Origin: Conus ventricosus
Taxonomy: Eukaryota > Mollusca > Gastropoda > Neogastropoda > Conidae
Assembly: GCA_018398815.1 (NCBI GenBank)
Contig: CM031609.1
Span: 37,941,375-38,005,374 of the forward strand
Length of the DNA stretch: 64,000 nucleotides
Reading direction: 5' to 3'
Shown here: in pieces, positions 1-11,252 of the stretch
Numbering within the stretch: the stretch's first letter is position 1
Layout: each line of letters opens with the position of its first letter
Made by a program: the position numbers and the translations under genes
The notes under the pieces: model-generated
Told to the model about the DNA's origin: nothing
Seen by the model: the letters and a program-made list of their open reading frames with translations, nothing else
The model's database searches: none

Positions 1-153
1 CCTTCCTCTCCCCTCACCCCATCTCCTCTTCTACCCCTCCATCACTTCCGCATTTTAAAAAAATGATTATAAATAGTGACCAATTGGACTGTTTCTCTAG
101 ACTTACAAAAAAAGTCATAAGTCAAAGCTGGTGAATCGAATATACTGAGCGAG

Positions 154-184
<31 letters not shown>

Positions 185-209
185 TTGTGTGTGTTGTGTG
201 TGTGTGTGT

Positions 210-263
<54 letters not shown>

Positions 264-594
264 GTTCTTCAATTTAATGTCTATGCACATAAGTGATTTT
301 AGACAACCAAAAATATATAAATATACAAGGTAGAAAAGAAGGAAGGGAGGGATGGGGTGGATAGACAGGCAACTGAAGGAGATAAAGAGAGAAAACAGGG
401 AGATAGAAAAAGATGAAGAAGTATAAATGAAAAACGGAAAAAGAGAAAAAGGAGGATCAGAATGGGAGTCGGAAGAAAACATGTTAAAATGAATAAAAAT
501 TGCAACCTATAACATAACTAGAATAACATTTTTAAAAATCAAATGAATGCTAAAGGTAACAGGATAATAACATTTAAACGTGAAAATAGAATTA
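1..594. other. Left flank, no gene seen
   Basis: This stretch holds a TG microsatellite (152-262) followed by A/G-rich sequence. Reading frames here are only the repeat translated or low-complexity Ser/Phe strings. I see no coding or RNA gene. Confidence 0.6.
152..262. repeat. (TG)n microsatellite
   Basis: About 110 bp of TG dinucleotides with a few single-base interruptions (GTGGTG, GTTGTG). It lies beyond the 3' end of the minus-strand LINE remnant. Confidence 0.95.
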
Positions 595-1784
595 TTAAAG
601 AAATCTAAAAATGGTACTCTGAACAAGTCCTAAAACAATGTCACAAATCAAAAGGGGTTTTACTAAAACCTCCTTCAGGGACTTTTCCGAAAAAGTAGGC
701 AGATATGGTTTCATTTTTCTACAGTGGAAAAGTATATGTTCATTAGAAATTTTCCCACCAGAAACGCATGTGATGATGGAAGTGAATTTTGTCTTAAAAG
801 CATTAAGTTTGAATCTATAGGCAAGGGAAGTTAAAAGCCTTAAGTTAGACAATTGACCATACTTAGATATAAAAACATCTTCAAAACTCGTTTGGTGGTC
901 AGCAGGTGATGAGTGGCTAACATCTTGTTTCTTTCTAAAATGCTTCCAGCAAGCATTCTGCAGTAGGCTATACCCTTCTTTCAGAGATAATGGGATTTTC
1001 AAATTATATGCTTCATTTGTATAATCTGCAGAGTTTTTGGCTAGTTTATCTACGGATTCATTGAAATGTATTCCACTGTGTGAAGGCACCCAAAGAAAGG
1101 TAAAATTACTACCTCTTAGAATAAGGAAATGCACCAAATGATTAATCTCAAAGATCAAATCTTGTCTCACACTAGAATTTGAATTGCTTAAGGCATACAA
1201 CACTGATTTTGAATCGACACAAAAAAGAATTTGAGTCACAGTTTTCGAAAATCAAGCAAATAACGCAAAGCCATAAGAATAGCAGTTAATTCAGCTGTAA
1301 ATATAGATCTGTGCTTTCCAATATAAAAACCTCTTTTGACCTTTAAGTGGGGGATAGTGAAAGCAGCACCAGCTTCGTGATTTTCTAGAACTGAACCATC
1401 GGTATAAACTTTGAAATGATTTGGATAATTGAGAAATAAGTGCTCATTCGCAACTGTGCCAATAAAATTTATATTCTCATTTTTCTTTGCATCAGTAAAT
1501 TAATGTCAAAATGTCCTTTTTGTAATTCCCATGGAGGGATAGCACTACATGGATTACCACATTTTACCATATCTTCTAATTCTGTTCCTGATTGTTGAAA
1601 AGTATCTAGAGTTTCAGTTTTTATTGTTTTAAGACATATATGTTTTTGGCTCGTTTTGGGAAATCAACATCTGATCTTAAGCCAATTTCATTTTCAACAT
1701 TGTTTTCATTTAAAGAGCCTTTTAACAAATATTTAGCGATGACAAGCTGACGGCATTCATTTAAAGGAAGTACACCAACCTCTC

Positions 1785-1788
<4 letters not shown>
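595..1788 (-). mobile_element. Jockey-like LINE remnant: RT thumb, RNase H and C-terminus
   Basis: Read on the minus strand, three frame-shifted pieces follow the order of a Jockey-superfamily ORF2 tail. At about 1785-1621 is the segment after the RT palm (reads LPLNECRQLVIAKYLLKG). At about 1450-1250 an RNase H domain begins with VYTDGS and includes FTAELTAILMAL. At 1239-595 it continues with FCVDSKSVLYAL and the WVPSHSGI...NE..DKLAK motif, and ends at a stop. YTDGS, ExxA and DSK are RNase H catalytic blocks. A stop and a frameshift near 1240 and another near 1620 break it, and the endonuclease and most of the RT are missing, with a TG/CG tract at the break. This is a 5'-truncated dead copy. 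A related LINE of the same domain order lies at 54055-57900. Confidence 0.88.
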
Positions 1789-1847
<59 letters not shown>

Positions 1848-1849
1848 TG

Positions 1850-1881
<32 letters not shown>

Positions 1882-1933
1882 TTGGTGGTGGTGGTGTGGT
1901 GGTGTGTGTGTGGTGTGTGTGTGTGTGTGTGTG

Positions 1934-1983
<50 letters not shown>

Positions 1984-2005
1984 ACGTGCGTGCGTGCGTG
2001 CGCGC

Positions 2006-2052
<47 letters not shown>
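1788..2052. repeat. Compound (TG)n/(TGCG)n/(CG)n tract
   Basis: Alternating purine-pyrimidine sequence: TG runs, TGCG runs near 1850-1880 and 1980-2000, and a CG run near 2000-2020. It forms long frames of Cys-Val or His-Thr that are not genes. It starts where the LINE remnant stops, about 500 bp upstream of the DNAJA2 start codon. Confidence 0.95.
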
Positions 2053-2054
<2 letters not shown>

Positions 2055-2199
2055 CGTGCATGAATGCGCGCGCGCATGCGCTGCCGTCGCTGCCGCCGAC
2101 GTCGCCGTTTGCCGTGCACCTAACGAGAGTGCCACTTAACTGTATAATGAAACTGGTTTAAAAAGAAAAAATAAACTGTGAACCAAAATTCATTGATAA

Positions 2200-2201
<2 letters not shown>

Positions 2202-2266
<65 letters not shown>

Positions 2267-2303
2267 GTGCGTGCGTGCGTGCGTGCGTGCGTGCGTGTAT
2301 GTG

Positions 2304-2338
<35 letters not shown>
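2202..2338. repeat. (TG)n/(TGCG)n microsatellite
   Basis: A second TG tract with a TGCG core near 2267-2295, ending 200 bp before the DNAJA2 ATG. The pair of tracts flanks 150 bp of unique sequence. Confidence 0.95.
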
Positions 2339-2341
<3 letters not shown>

Positions 2342-2394
2342 GGGTTAGGAAAGGTAGTAGAGTTGTCTTTTTTTTCGTCCACCCATAAGGGAAA

Positions 2395-2538
2395 TAAGGT
2401 CAACCTTTGACAACGGACGAGTACGTCACACTCCTATAAGGGAGACAACTTCTCTTCTCTTTCCGTCGGCAGCGCTGCATGTTCCTGACGTCATTCAGCT
2501 GAAAAGAGTCTAGTCAGGAACGAACTACCTCGTGGAAA
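2395..2538 (+). promoter_or_regulatory. DNAJA2: Putative DNAJA2 promoter and 5' UTR
   Basis: The unique sequence just before the start codon contains a perfect palindromic CRE/ATF site, TGACGTCA, at 2486-2493. A half-site-like TACGTCAC lies near 2423, and a pyrimidine-rich run (CTTCTCTTCTCTTTCC) at about 2448-2463 resembles an invertebrate initiator region. The start ATG lies in GAAAATGG, which has A at -3 and G at +4. No TATA box is evident. The transcription start is not determined; assignment rests on position and motifs. Confidence 0.5.
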
Positions 2539-2607
2539 ATGGCCGACACAAAATTGTACAGTCTTCTCGGTGTTTCAAAGGGAGTATCTGATGCCGAACT
2601 GAAAAAG
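2539..2607 (+). CDS. DNAJA2: DNAJA2 exon 1: start and J-domain helix I
   Basis: Encodes MADTKLYSLLGVSKGVSDAE then LKK, 23 codons in phase 0, followed by a GTAAAT donor. The LYxxLGV core is the start of the J domain. The ATG is chosen because no in-frame upstream Met adds family-like sequence and the residues begin as in DNAJA2 after its first few residues. Confidence 0.95.
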
Positions 2608-3574
2608 GTAAATGAATTAGACCTTTGTATTGTTAATAAATGAAGGATGGGGGACCAACATTTCTAGTTTTGGATGGTTTGAACAACTTACTAGGTAGGT
2701 GACAGAATGGAACTTCAGTTACAACTAGACAACCCCCCTCACCTACCCTCCCTCACTGGCCTCGGATCATCGGCAATCACTACTGAAATGTCGCAATTCT
2801 AATGACAGACAACCATTGAGAAAGAAGAAACAATTCGCTATAACCATTAGAGATATTTTTCTGAGTCTCTTCTGCTTTTAGCTCTGAAAAGTCTCCCCAC
2901 AAAATACCGGAAAAAGCATTCTATAAATGTTCATTATGTAGGCTGCTACATGCTGAACGAAGCATATTTTCCCCATTTTGTTAAAGCTAAAAATGTATGG
3001 CAACGACCAAAAAAAAAAAAAAAATTTCTTCTTTTTAACAATCACTCGTAGAGATGTAAAAATGGTTTCCAGTAGAATAGTTTGAATTTTTCCTAAAAGT
3101 GAACATTACTATTTTGTAAAGAAATCTTTATAGGATGCGTAACTAACATTAGGACTTGTTTCATAACAAAGAAATTACAGTTTGAACAACATTTGAAATA
3201 ACAGACCAATCTGAATGTTATTTGAGTTCATATCAAGTGATTTGGATAAAGGTTGGTTGGTACTGGGTAGATGACCAAACCAGACAGTGGCAGTTGAACA
3301 GTCCATCCATGGAGTCCCATGATACAGTTTGCAGGAGTAGAGTGCTGTTTCCCCAGAAAGAAAAAAGCTGGGGAAAGGTGTGGAAAAAAATTCATTCAGA
3401 CTTTTGACTAGATTGACCTCACAAAGACTATTGGGAGAAGATATGTCGGTATTTGTGAGTATCATGAGTGATGGAAGTGGGATTCCCCCGAATGCGGCTG
3501 TGTCTAAAATCAAAGACAACTGCTCTTACAGAATGGTTTAAATTGCTTGTGTATGTGCCTGTTTATATCGGTAT

Positions 3575-3651
3575 GTTATGTGTGTGTTTTTGTGTGGATG
3601 TGTTTGTGTGATATATGGGTGTGTTTGTGTGTGTGATAGTATGTGGGTGTA

Positions 3652-3703
<52 letters not shown>
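3575..3703. repeat. Imperfect (TG)n tract in intron 1
   Basis: TG-rich sequence with a pure run from about 3655 to 3703 and looser TGTGTT units upstream. A short TGTG/GCGC stretch recurs at 3768-3790. Confidence 0.85.
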
Positions 3704-3705
<2 letters not shown>

Positions 3706-4286
3706 ATTTTGTGGCAATGTGCGCATGATGAATGCAACATGCATTGCTTACTACTTGTTCTCACATCTGTGTGTGTGTGCGCGCGCGCGGTGCACACACT
3801 CTTATGTAGTGTGTGTGTAATCCTGGACAATGAAATCCAGTATGATATACCTGACTCTCCACAGCTTTAGAAACAAGATTTTCTACTATTCACTCAGCTG
3901 TGTTTTCTGCCACCAAGGAGTCCTTTGTAAGTGAGCTAGACCTTGTTGCATCATACTTCTAGTGTTGTGGTTTTCTGTGTAATCCATGTCATATATTTGG
4001 ATAAACTGGAAACTTTATGCATTTTTATTTCAGTTTTCTTTTATTCAGCAAAGAGTTGTAATGTACCAATTGACAAAAAACTGAAAAAGTAATTCAGACA
4101 TGTTTCCCATATATGTTAGTCTGAAATGTTGAAGAGAGGTTTGGACTTCTGCCCATGAAATTGTTGATTATAATACATTTCAGTTTCATGATATAGCAGT
4201 TGAGTTTCTGACATACAGGTTTTAACTAGCAAAATAACGATCACAAAAATCAGCCAAAGAGAGTAACTTATGCCTGTAGGGCTATG

Positions 4287-4364
<78 letters not shown>
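4287..4364. repeat. (CA)n microsatellite in intron 1
   Basis: An uninterrupted CA run of about 76 bp. Confidence 0.95.
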
Positions 4365-4365
<1 letters not shown>

Positions 4366-4606
4366 TAGTCACAAAATAGATTTTGTCATCAATCATCACT
4401 GACCTGAATTAACACTTTTCTTTTTAACAAACTTGAAGGAAAAATTACTGATCCGCTGAACAAAACAGAGTAATTACATGACAAAACACGACGCATTCCG
4501 ACATCTTCGGTCTTCTTCAGGTAAGACAAACAACATTCCAGACAATGAAAACGAAGAATGAACATTTTCTTATCTCCTCAGATTGGGCGCAAAATGGATA
4601 TGGGAC

Positions 4607-4639
<33 letters not shown>

Positions 4640-5096
4640 CAGCACAATGAGGTTTTGATAGTAGGAAGAACAACTTAAACAAATCTGTCTAAAGCAGTGC
4701 TGCACATTGAGCAGTGTGATATCTCATCAGATAAACTAATCTAGTGCTTTAAAAAAGATATCAAAAATCATAATATCTTGGGCATGTGTTTTACACCTAG
4801 ACTATTAAAGACAGGTGACTTGAATGCATTTTGCATCTGATTCAGGCTTCTCGTAACAAAAAAAATGTTGCAGAGTTATTTTTTGTTTCACCCTACCACT
4901 ACTCAAGCCATGTAACGGACTTAATTTAATGCAGTATCAGTAACACAGACAGAAGTATGCAGATCATTACATTGCCTGTGAATTTAAAGGAACATCAGTA
5001 CCACTGACAGTGACACAAGCATGCATACAGTCTTTAAATGTCCGAGGTGTTCTGTGAAATAGTGACTCTTCATGTCATTTTGCATTGTTTTGACAG

Positions 5097-5156
5097 GCAT
5101 ACAGAAAATTGGCCAAGGAGTTCCATCCAGACAAAAATCCAGAGGCTGGCGAAAAG
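5097..5156 (+). CDS. DNAJA2: DNAJA2 exon 2: J domain with HPD
   Basis: Twenty codons in phase 0 encode AYRKLAKEFHPDKNPEAGEK. This is J-domain helix II, the invariant HPD tripeptide that contacts Hsp70 and triggers ATP hydrolysis, and the start of helix III. Bounded by a GACAG acceptor and a GTAATT donor. No sequence errors are visible in this exon. Confidence 0.97.
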
Positions 5157-5867
5157 GTAATTATACTAATACATTGCGAATTTTAATTACATCTAGCTGT
5201 TAAAGATTATTTTCAAACCAGTTTTTTTTTTCCCCTCTTTTTATCACATAATACATAGAATAATTTATTTTTATTTTGAACAGACAACTCTGTCATTGTG
5301 GAGCAGCGCAGCCACTTCTCTATGATTTTGAAGGAAGAAATATTTCAACATTAGATTTAAAGAGACTTTGGGGGGGGGGGGGGGGGGGGGGGGGAGAAGA
5401 AAAAATTGCCAGTGGATTTTCAGAGGGCTAGTTGCTCTTTACCTGCATGCTAAAGATAACGGTGATGTCACGATATTTTAATTTTATGTAAACTTTCTTT
5501 GCTTGAGCAAACAGTTGCCATGACGGCTACATGAAGGCATAATTTCATGCACCAATTTGGTGCGTCAGCAAGATGCTTCAAAATTGAGATTCACTACTAA
5601 AGGTGTAGAGGAAAATGGTTGGACTGAAAATTAGACAGTACATTATTCAGGATCAGTAAGCTCATATTTACGTCTTTGTGAAAAATCACATCATTTTGAA
5701 AGCTGATTTCAAAGCATTTATGGTAGAGAGGAAGCATGACCACTGGCCCGTCTAGAAAGTAGAATTTTTATGGCTTTTTGCTCTTCTCCATTGGGAATCC
5801 AGGTCAAGTGTCGGTTATTTAATATTATGAAATAATTTAATGTAAACATTGAATATAATTTTTTTTA

Positions 5868-6066
5868 GTCATTTAGACTTGCACAGTTGCAATTTTGCCT
5901 ACAGTTACATCACTTTCCCATACTTGTATATAATTTTCAGTCATTTAGACTTGCACAGTTGCAATTTTGCCTACAGTTACATCACTTTTCTCATATAGTA
6001 TTATATTTTTCAGTCATTTAGACTGCACAGTTGCAGTTTTACCTACAGTTACATCACTTTTCCATA
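5868..6066. repeat. Tandem repeat, three units of about 70-75 bp
   Basis: Each unit begins AGTCATTTAGACTTGCACAG and contains GTTACATCACTTT. Units start near 5869, 5941 and 6013 and differ by a few substitutions and small indels. Confidence 0.9.
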
Positions 6067-7127
6067 CATGCCTCAGATAAACAGGAATAATGAATGGAAA
6101 TTTTATACAGAAAGTATTTAACCTTTACAGCCGCGTCGTCACAATCCATGGACAACAGGATTTCTCTCCTTGAGCCAGTACGTCCAAAGTGGACGACAGG
6201 ATTTCTCCGTTGAGCCGAGTCGTCGCAATAGTGAGCGCGGTGAACATAAAAATTCCTACACTTTGCATGAAATTGCCAAGGTAAAACTCTGAACAGTTCT
6301 TGGATGTTGGAACGAGTTTCGCACCATACTTTCCAGTGGCTAGTGTAGAACTTGGTGATCAACTGTTTGGAACAAAGCACCGAGAGCCACCACGGACGCG
6401 TGCACGTTTCCTGTTGTGAAGAAATGTCGGCCAGGCGAAGGGATGCTAACAAATTCTGTGCAATGAAGTGCTTGAAACGTATTTACAAAGTAGATTGGTG
6501 ATGATTGAGTGAGTTTTGTTCTTTCCCTGTGACACCTAACAGAGACCCAGTTGTTGTAGAGCTACGTAAAAATATAAATTATATTAAATTAGGCTAAATT
6601 GGCGTCAGCATGGAATTATATCGTTTCGCACGGCGCATAGCTTCAGGAATGAGGCTCGGCCGTCACTCCTGATAAGAATTAATGGTTAACCCTCTTGACA
6701 AGTGCGCTCCCGCTAGCGCCCAACCTAAATACAGGCCAAAAGGCTGAGGACTTGCCAGCGCCCGGTAAAACACGTAGGCAACAATGGACCCGCCATGTTT
6801 CTCGTAGAAAAAACAAGTGCTCGCGAGACACGTGACTTCCTTCTTCCTGTGACCATTTTACTTCCGTTAGCAAAAAACCGCGTGTCGATAGTTTAATCGA
6901 GTATTCTCGAATTACGAATTTTTTAAAGTTTTGTGGTCGAATGCTGTTTTTACCATCGTAACTTAAATTTCTGCCGTTTTATAAGTTATAGTGATGAAAT
7001 ATTGTGATTGTAGGTATTTACGCATAAGACTTAGTGAAAGTGCTGGTAATGAAGTTTAGAGTGACTTATTTCGACTGGGATGAGGTTCCAGTATGATGAA
7101 CAACGATTCGGAAGAAGTTTGAAGAAG

Positions 7128-7290
7128 ATTTTTTTTTTTTTATTCCCGAGTAAATGGCTGTGATATTCTTCAAACTTAGATACAGCAACTTATAATTGGT
7201 AGGAAGTTTTAAAATATTTTTTTTCGAGTAAATGCAGTGATATTCTTCAAACTTATGATATAGCACAATATATTGGTAGGAAGTTTTAAA
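7128..7290. repeat. Tandem duplication of about 80 bp
   Basis: Two units share CGAGTAAATG, TGATATTCTTCAAACTTA and TTGGTAGGAAGTTTTAAAAT. Confidence 0.85.
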
Positions 7291-8647
7291 ATTATTTTCA
7301 TTTCACTATTTCCTTTCCTCTCTTAAATTAATTTTTAAATTGGGTAACCATGTTCAAATTACGGAGTTACTTACTTTGCCGATGGTTTTCGGCGTAACTA
7401 AGCTCAGGTAAGTGCATACAAAAGAAGGTTAACTTACCTGTCCATACAAATGCCTTGGTTCCACATGCATGCATTGCCATATTATCAAGATCTCCCCCGA
7501 AAATAAAATTGGGAGAGCAGGGAGCTGACTTCACCACAATCTCTTGATAGGCCAGCAAGGAGGGTTGCCCTTAGTGAATGTATATTGCGCCATATTCAAA
7601 AGCATTTCTTTGTAGTACATTTGACATGATGGCCTCCCACTGAGGAAAAAAGGCCAAGAGATGGAGAAGTTAAAATATGAAGAGGGGAGAGGGTGTTGAA
7701 TTACTGGCCAAGCATTATCAACAGCGGGTCTAGTGAGAAGAAAACCCAAATTTGACATCAAAACGTTGTCATCATAACCATCATCTCAAAACTCCTCCTC
7801 CATCATCAGCAGAATCACATTCTCCCTCCCCTCATGAAACATATCTCAGTATCTGTATTCTGATGGTCAGAAGTCATCCATGTCGGTCAGGATCCACCAA
7901 GGCTCACTTTGCTGTAAGGACCCTTGTTAGATCTGCTTCCCCCTTGCAGCTATCCAGCCATGAGCAATCTCAAGGCGTGCATTACTGAACTTCTCCACTG
8001 AGGTTATATTCCCAGTCACTCTTCTTCCTTTACACGTGAGGCACTGAGGGGTTGAGAGCGCAGAATGGGTTGGAACTCAGAGACTGACTCCACTGACCTT
8101 TGTACCATGATTGAATGGGTATATCATGGAGAGGAGACCAACTCTTTTACCAAAACTAGTGGACGTCATTGAAGTTAAAATGAACATCGATGCCATTGTC
8201 GCACCTAACCAATCCTTTGCACGAGTTGTAAGGCACAATCAGGAAACAACAAGTTTACTTTAAGAGGTGCAGGTCTCTTGCAGATCATCGAGGGAACACA
8301 GCTTGCGACAAGAACAAGCAACACAAGAGGCCATTGGAAGTAATCAGTTTCAGAGCCATATGGGAAGAAGGCAAAGCAAATGACAAAGGGGATGATTTAG
8401 CAACAAAGCATAACATGGCAATGTTCCACGCCAAGTGGGGTTAAGGCATCTGTTTGGACAGGTAAGAAAAACAAATGAATGAATCAGCCTTTTTTTTCCC
8501 TTGCTGTGCTAGGATTTGTCACTTCTTGGAATATCAACATTTAAAAGCTGTTTTTGTAAGTGAAGATTGAAGTGCTTTGCACAGACTGATGGAATTTACT
8601 GACCAGTAATGAGATATCATAATTTACATGGCACATGTTGGTTTCAG

Positions 8648-8750
8648 TTTAAAGAAATCAGCTTTGCCTATGAGGTGCTGTCAGATCCAGAGAAGAGACA
8701 GGTCTACGACCGCTATGGTTTAGAGGGGCTGAAAGAAGGTGGTGGTGGAG
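8648..8750 (+). CDS. DNAJA2: DNAJA2 exon 3: end of J domain and G-rich linker
   Basis: Begins [20 protein letters not shown] and continues [14 protein letters not shown], then the first base of the next Gly codon. It covers J-domain helices III and IV and the start of the Gly/Phe linker. Acceptor TTTCAG and donor GTGAGT are standard. 103 nt, entering in phase 0 and leaving in phase 1. Confidence 0.96.
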
Positions 8751-9533
8751 GTGAGTATTTTTGCACCACTGGGCATTGAAACCAGGTAATGCATTCCTTG
8801 AAACTAACAGGCTGTTCAGCAAAGCAAAGGATATTATGGCAGGTGAATGTCTGTGATGATGACAAAATAAGATAGGCACAAATTTACAACATCAGGTAGA
8901 ATGAACTGTAAAAGGCTGACTTTAAAATGTTTAGCCAAATGCACAGTCTTTGCAATTACGTAGTACCGTACAGTCTTTTTTGTTGTTGTTTTTTTTGTGT
9001 GTTTTTTTTTTGTCATACTGTTTTTGGTGGTGGTGATGGTAGTTTTTTTTGGGGGGAGGAGTTGCTTTTTGGGGAGAGGGGGCCTGATGATAAAGGGATT
9101 AATCATTTTTGTCAGCAGAAAGAGAGACAAAGTGAAGAGGGCAGAAATACTACAGACTATACAAATGCAGGTCTTTTGTGGATATGCTCACTTATACACG
9201 CACTCATTTTAATTTTTTTTTTTTTTAAATCAAATTCCATACAATTTGTATTTAAATGAAAGCTGTATCCATTGCATGCATAAATCTTGGTGTAGCTGTG
9301 CTGACTAGAAGTGATGGAACATGAAACGGTTTTAGTTTTTACTGCTCTTTAAAAGCAAACTATGCTGCTGATGATGATAACATGTCCCAAGCAATGGATG
9401 CAGGGTTGGTGTCCTTTTCCCGAGTGCTTTTTTGTTTGTTTGTTTGTATGTTTTCCATGTTTGTATTTCAGACTGTGAATTTCTCTTGGTGCTTTTTGCT
9501 ATGGAGGGTTCACCAAGTTGTTGCTCTTTACAG
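8751..9533 (+). other. DNAJA2 intron 3
   Basis: About 780 bp of intron with T-runs and G-runs near 8980-9080. No element or coding sequence recognised. Confidence 0.6.
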
Positions 9534-9663
9534 GTGGCGGCGGGTTTGGGGGAGCCAGCATGTTTGAGGATCTGTTTGGTGGGTTCTTCGGGATCCCGGG
9601 TATGGGTGGAGGGAGTGGTCGCAACCGCAGGCGGCGCGGAGAAGATACCATTCATCCTCTGAG
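9534..9663 (+). CDS. DNAJA2: DNAJA2 exon 4: Gly/Phe linker
   Basis: Encodes GGGFGGASMFEDLFGGFFG, then a GNRRRRG-like basic stretch and EDTIHPL. This matches the G/F linker and the HPL lead-in to client-binding domain 1. The exon ends CTGAG before GTTAGT. Exon 5 opens in phase 0 (VTLEDLYNG), so one base is missing at the end of this exon (CTG AGG or AAG expected). The simplest cause is a lost homopolymer base at the splice junction. Confidence 0.93.
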
Positions 9664-9843
9664 GTTAGTAATTTTATTTGACAGCAGGGCATATACAGTC
9701 ATGGAACTCCCATGTGCTGTTCTTGGATTAAAGAATTAAGGTGATGTTAAATGCCGAATCAGGGTACCTGTAGCTCACATGTTCATTGAGGAATTTTTAT
9801 ACCGCTTGTAACGCTTGACTGCATGATTTACTGCTGCATCCTA

Positions 9844-10030
9844 TGAAAGAAAGAATGTGTCCTGACTGCATTGAAATATTGTCAGCTCTTTTTCCATACT
9901 TCTTATAATGCATGAATGTGTATGAGTTACTGCTGCATCTATTATGAAAGAAAGAATGTATCCTGACTGCATTGAAATACTGTCAGTTCTTTCTTTTTTT
10001 TTTTTTTATTTTTTTTTTTTTTACTTCTTA
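9844..10030. repeat. 100 bp tandem unit, interrupted by a hAT insertion
   Basis: Units beginning TGAAAGAAAGAATGTRTCC start at 9844 and 9944, exactly 100 bp apart. The second unit runs into the hAT-like element at 10031 and the unit sequence resumes after it near 11253-11310. The first unit holds the uninterrupted sequence ACTTCTTATAATGCATG, which is the pre-insertion target site. Confidence 0.85.
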
Positions 10031-11252
10031 CAGGGTTCGTACGCCCCTTGAAGACTCTTGAAAACCCTTTAGATTTCAACTGGGTCCAAAAGGCCCTTGA
10101 AAACCCTTGAAAACTGCAGATATCCCTACCCATCCCTTGAAATCCCCTTAAAAAAAATCGTTTTCGGACCAAAACTGACCGTAACATTTGAAGACCAAAT
10201 GAGAACAAATGAGAACAAGACTTCAGACATCAATTTTCGCCTCTTGAATCGTTTTGCGTGTCGTCTGCTTTCCAGCAAAAGGAAGCAATTCAATAGTCGG
10301 TATAATCTTTCGGGCATGCGCAGTTCAACTTCCGACAAAGAGCGCCATGCTCCCTCATCTTCCTGTGAAGTCCAATACTGTTGCATCTGTCATCATGCCT
10401 AAGGGAAATTGCGCATTTGATCCTTTGTGGTTACAGAAGGAAGAATATCGAAGCTGGATCACCGAATTGCAGAGACAACAAACATGCTTTTTTCTGTAAA
10501 GTGTGCAAAAAGACCGTTGATGCTCGGGCAATGGGCAAATCGGCGGTTGCAAGTCACGGAAAGGGGAAAAAATACATGGAATTGGAAAAAAGCGAGTAGG
10601 CTGGTCGTTAGTCTTATGGGCTTTGTTCGGCAATCATCAAATTCATCAACATCGGTCAGACCTTTTCCTCAGTAAGAATCGTCAGCCAATCCACAATAAC
10701 AGCAAGTGGGACAGATGTGTTGAAAGCTGAAGTGTTGTTGACGATTCATGCCATCAACAATCGTCACAGTTTCCCAATCTGCTGAAGACAATGCGAAACT
10801 GTTTGCAGCAATGTTTCCATATTCCTCGATTGCGAAGAACTATCGGTGTGGGGAGACCAAAAGTAGATATCTTGCAACTTTCGAAATCACAGACTGAATA
10901 TGTCATGCTTTTTGACGAATCATTGAATAAGGACTTGAAACAGAAGCAGCTGGACATCCATGTCAGATACTGGTCCGGAAAGCAGATTGAAAGTTTTCTT
11001 TTTCTGATTTCTCAATTTCTGTATAAAGACTTCATTTTTTATTTTTTGTATATGATATTGAGCTTGGAAAAGACTACAGAAGTATAATCACCTTATCATC
11101 ATAGCTGGATTACATGTGTAAGGTAATTATTCACTTCTTTTTTTTTTTTTTCAATTGAACGGCTAAATTTTTCCCCTTAAAACTTAAAATATCCCCTTTA
11201 GAAACCCCTGAAAAACCTTGAATGTTTTTCCTGTGAGGAAGTGGGAACCCTG
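10031..11252 (+). mobile_element. hAT-like element family 1, copy 1 (internally deleted)
   Basis: Terminal inverted repeats are CAGGGTTC and GAACCCTG. The flanks share TCTTA as target duplication, confirmed by the empty site at about 9898. Subterminal regions carry direct repeats of CCCTTGAAAACCC at both ends. Compared with copies 2 and 3 (32278 and 46963), this copy lacks about 1.1 kb between its GETK-like and LFDESLNK segments. It contains the best preserved reading of this family's transposase. Confidence 0.9.
10395..11010 (+). pseudogene. hAT transposase remnant with BED-like zinc finger
   Basis: From ATG 10395 the frames give MPKGNCAFDPLWLQKEEYRS and WITE, then after a shift FFCKVCKKTVDARAMGKSAV and ASHGKGKK. 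This is a BED-like finger (CxxC...Hx5) whose final His reads Tyr. Further pieces are QSTITASGTDVLKAEV, KLFAAMFPYSSIAKNYRCG and, after the internal deletion, EYVMLFDESLNKDLKQKQLD. The last is the hAT catalytic-region start (LLFDESLNK...KQLDVHVRFW in relatives). At least three frameshifts are present and the RNase H-like core and dimerisation region are absent, so it cannot make an active transposase. Confidence 0.85.

Larger units (their letters stand above)
2608..5096 (+). other. DNAJA2 intron 1
   Basis: The intron holds TG tracts at 3575-3703, a CA tract at 4287-4364, T-runs (4611-4639), and at about 4440-4600 a diverged half-copy of the foldback element found at 28846-29175. The shared motif resembles GGTCTTCTTCAGG preceded by GACGCATT or GATGCATT. 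Nothing else recognised. Confidence 0.6.
5157..8647 (+). other. DNAJA2 intron 2
   Basis: About 3.5 kb without coding evidence. It contains a poly-G run (about 5370-5393), three tandem copies of a 70-75 bp unit (5868-6066) and two copies of an 80 bp unit (7128-7290). The region 6116-6880 has GC-rich stretches and directly repeated pieces (GGATTTCTC...TTGAGCC twice), suggesting an unidentified element whose ends I could not define. Confidence 0.55.

Noticed and set aside
1621..2403. Long His-Thr or Cys-Val open frames on both strands
   Set aside because: They are translations of TG/CA microsatellites; the same artefact explains frames at 33340-33704, 37714-38079 and 48007-48377.
6054..6880. 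Possible second piggyBac element (TTTAACCTTTACAGCC near 6116 and TTAACCCTCTTGAC near 6692)
   Set aside because: The two ends are not inverted copies of each other and no transposase segment was recognised; repeats inside are noted but the element is not called.
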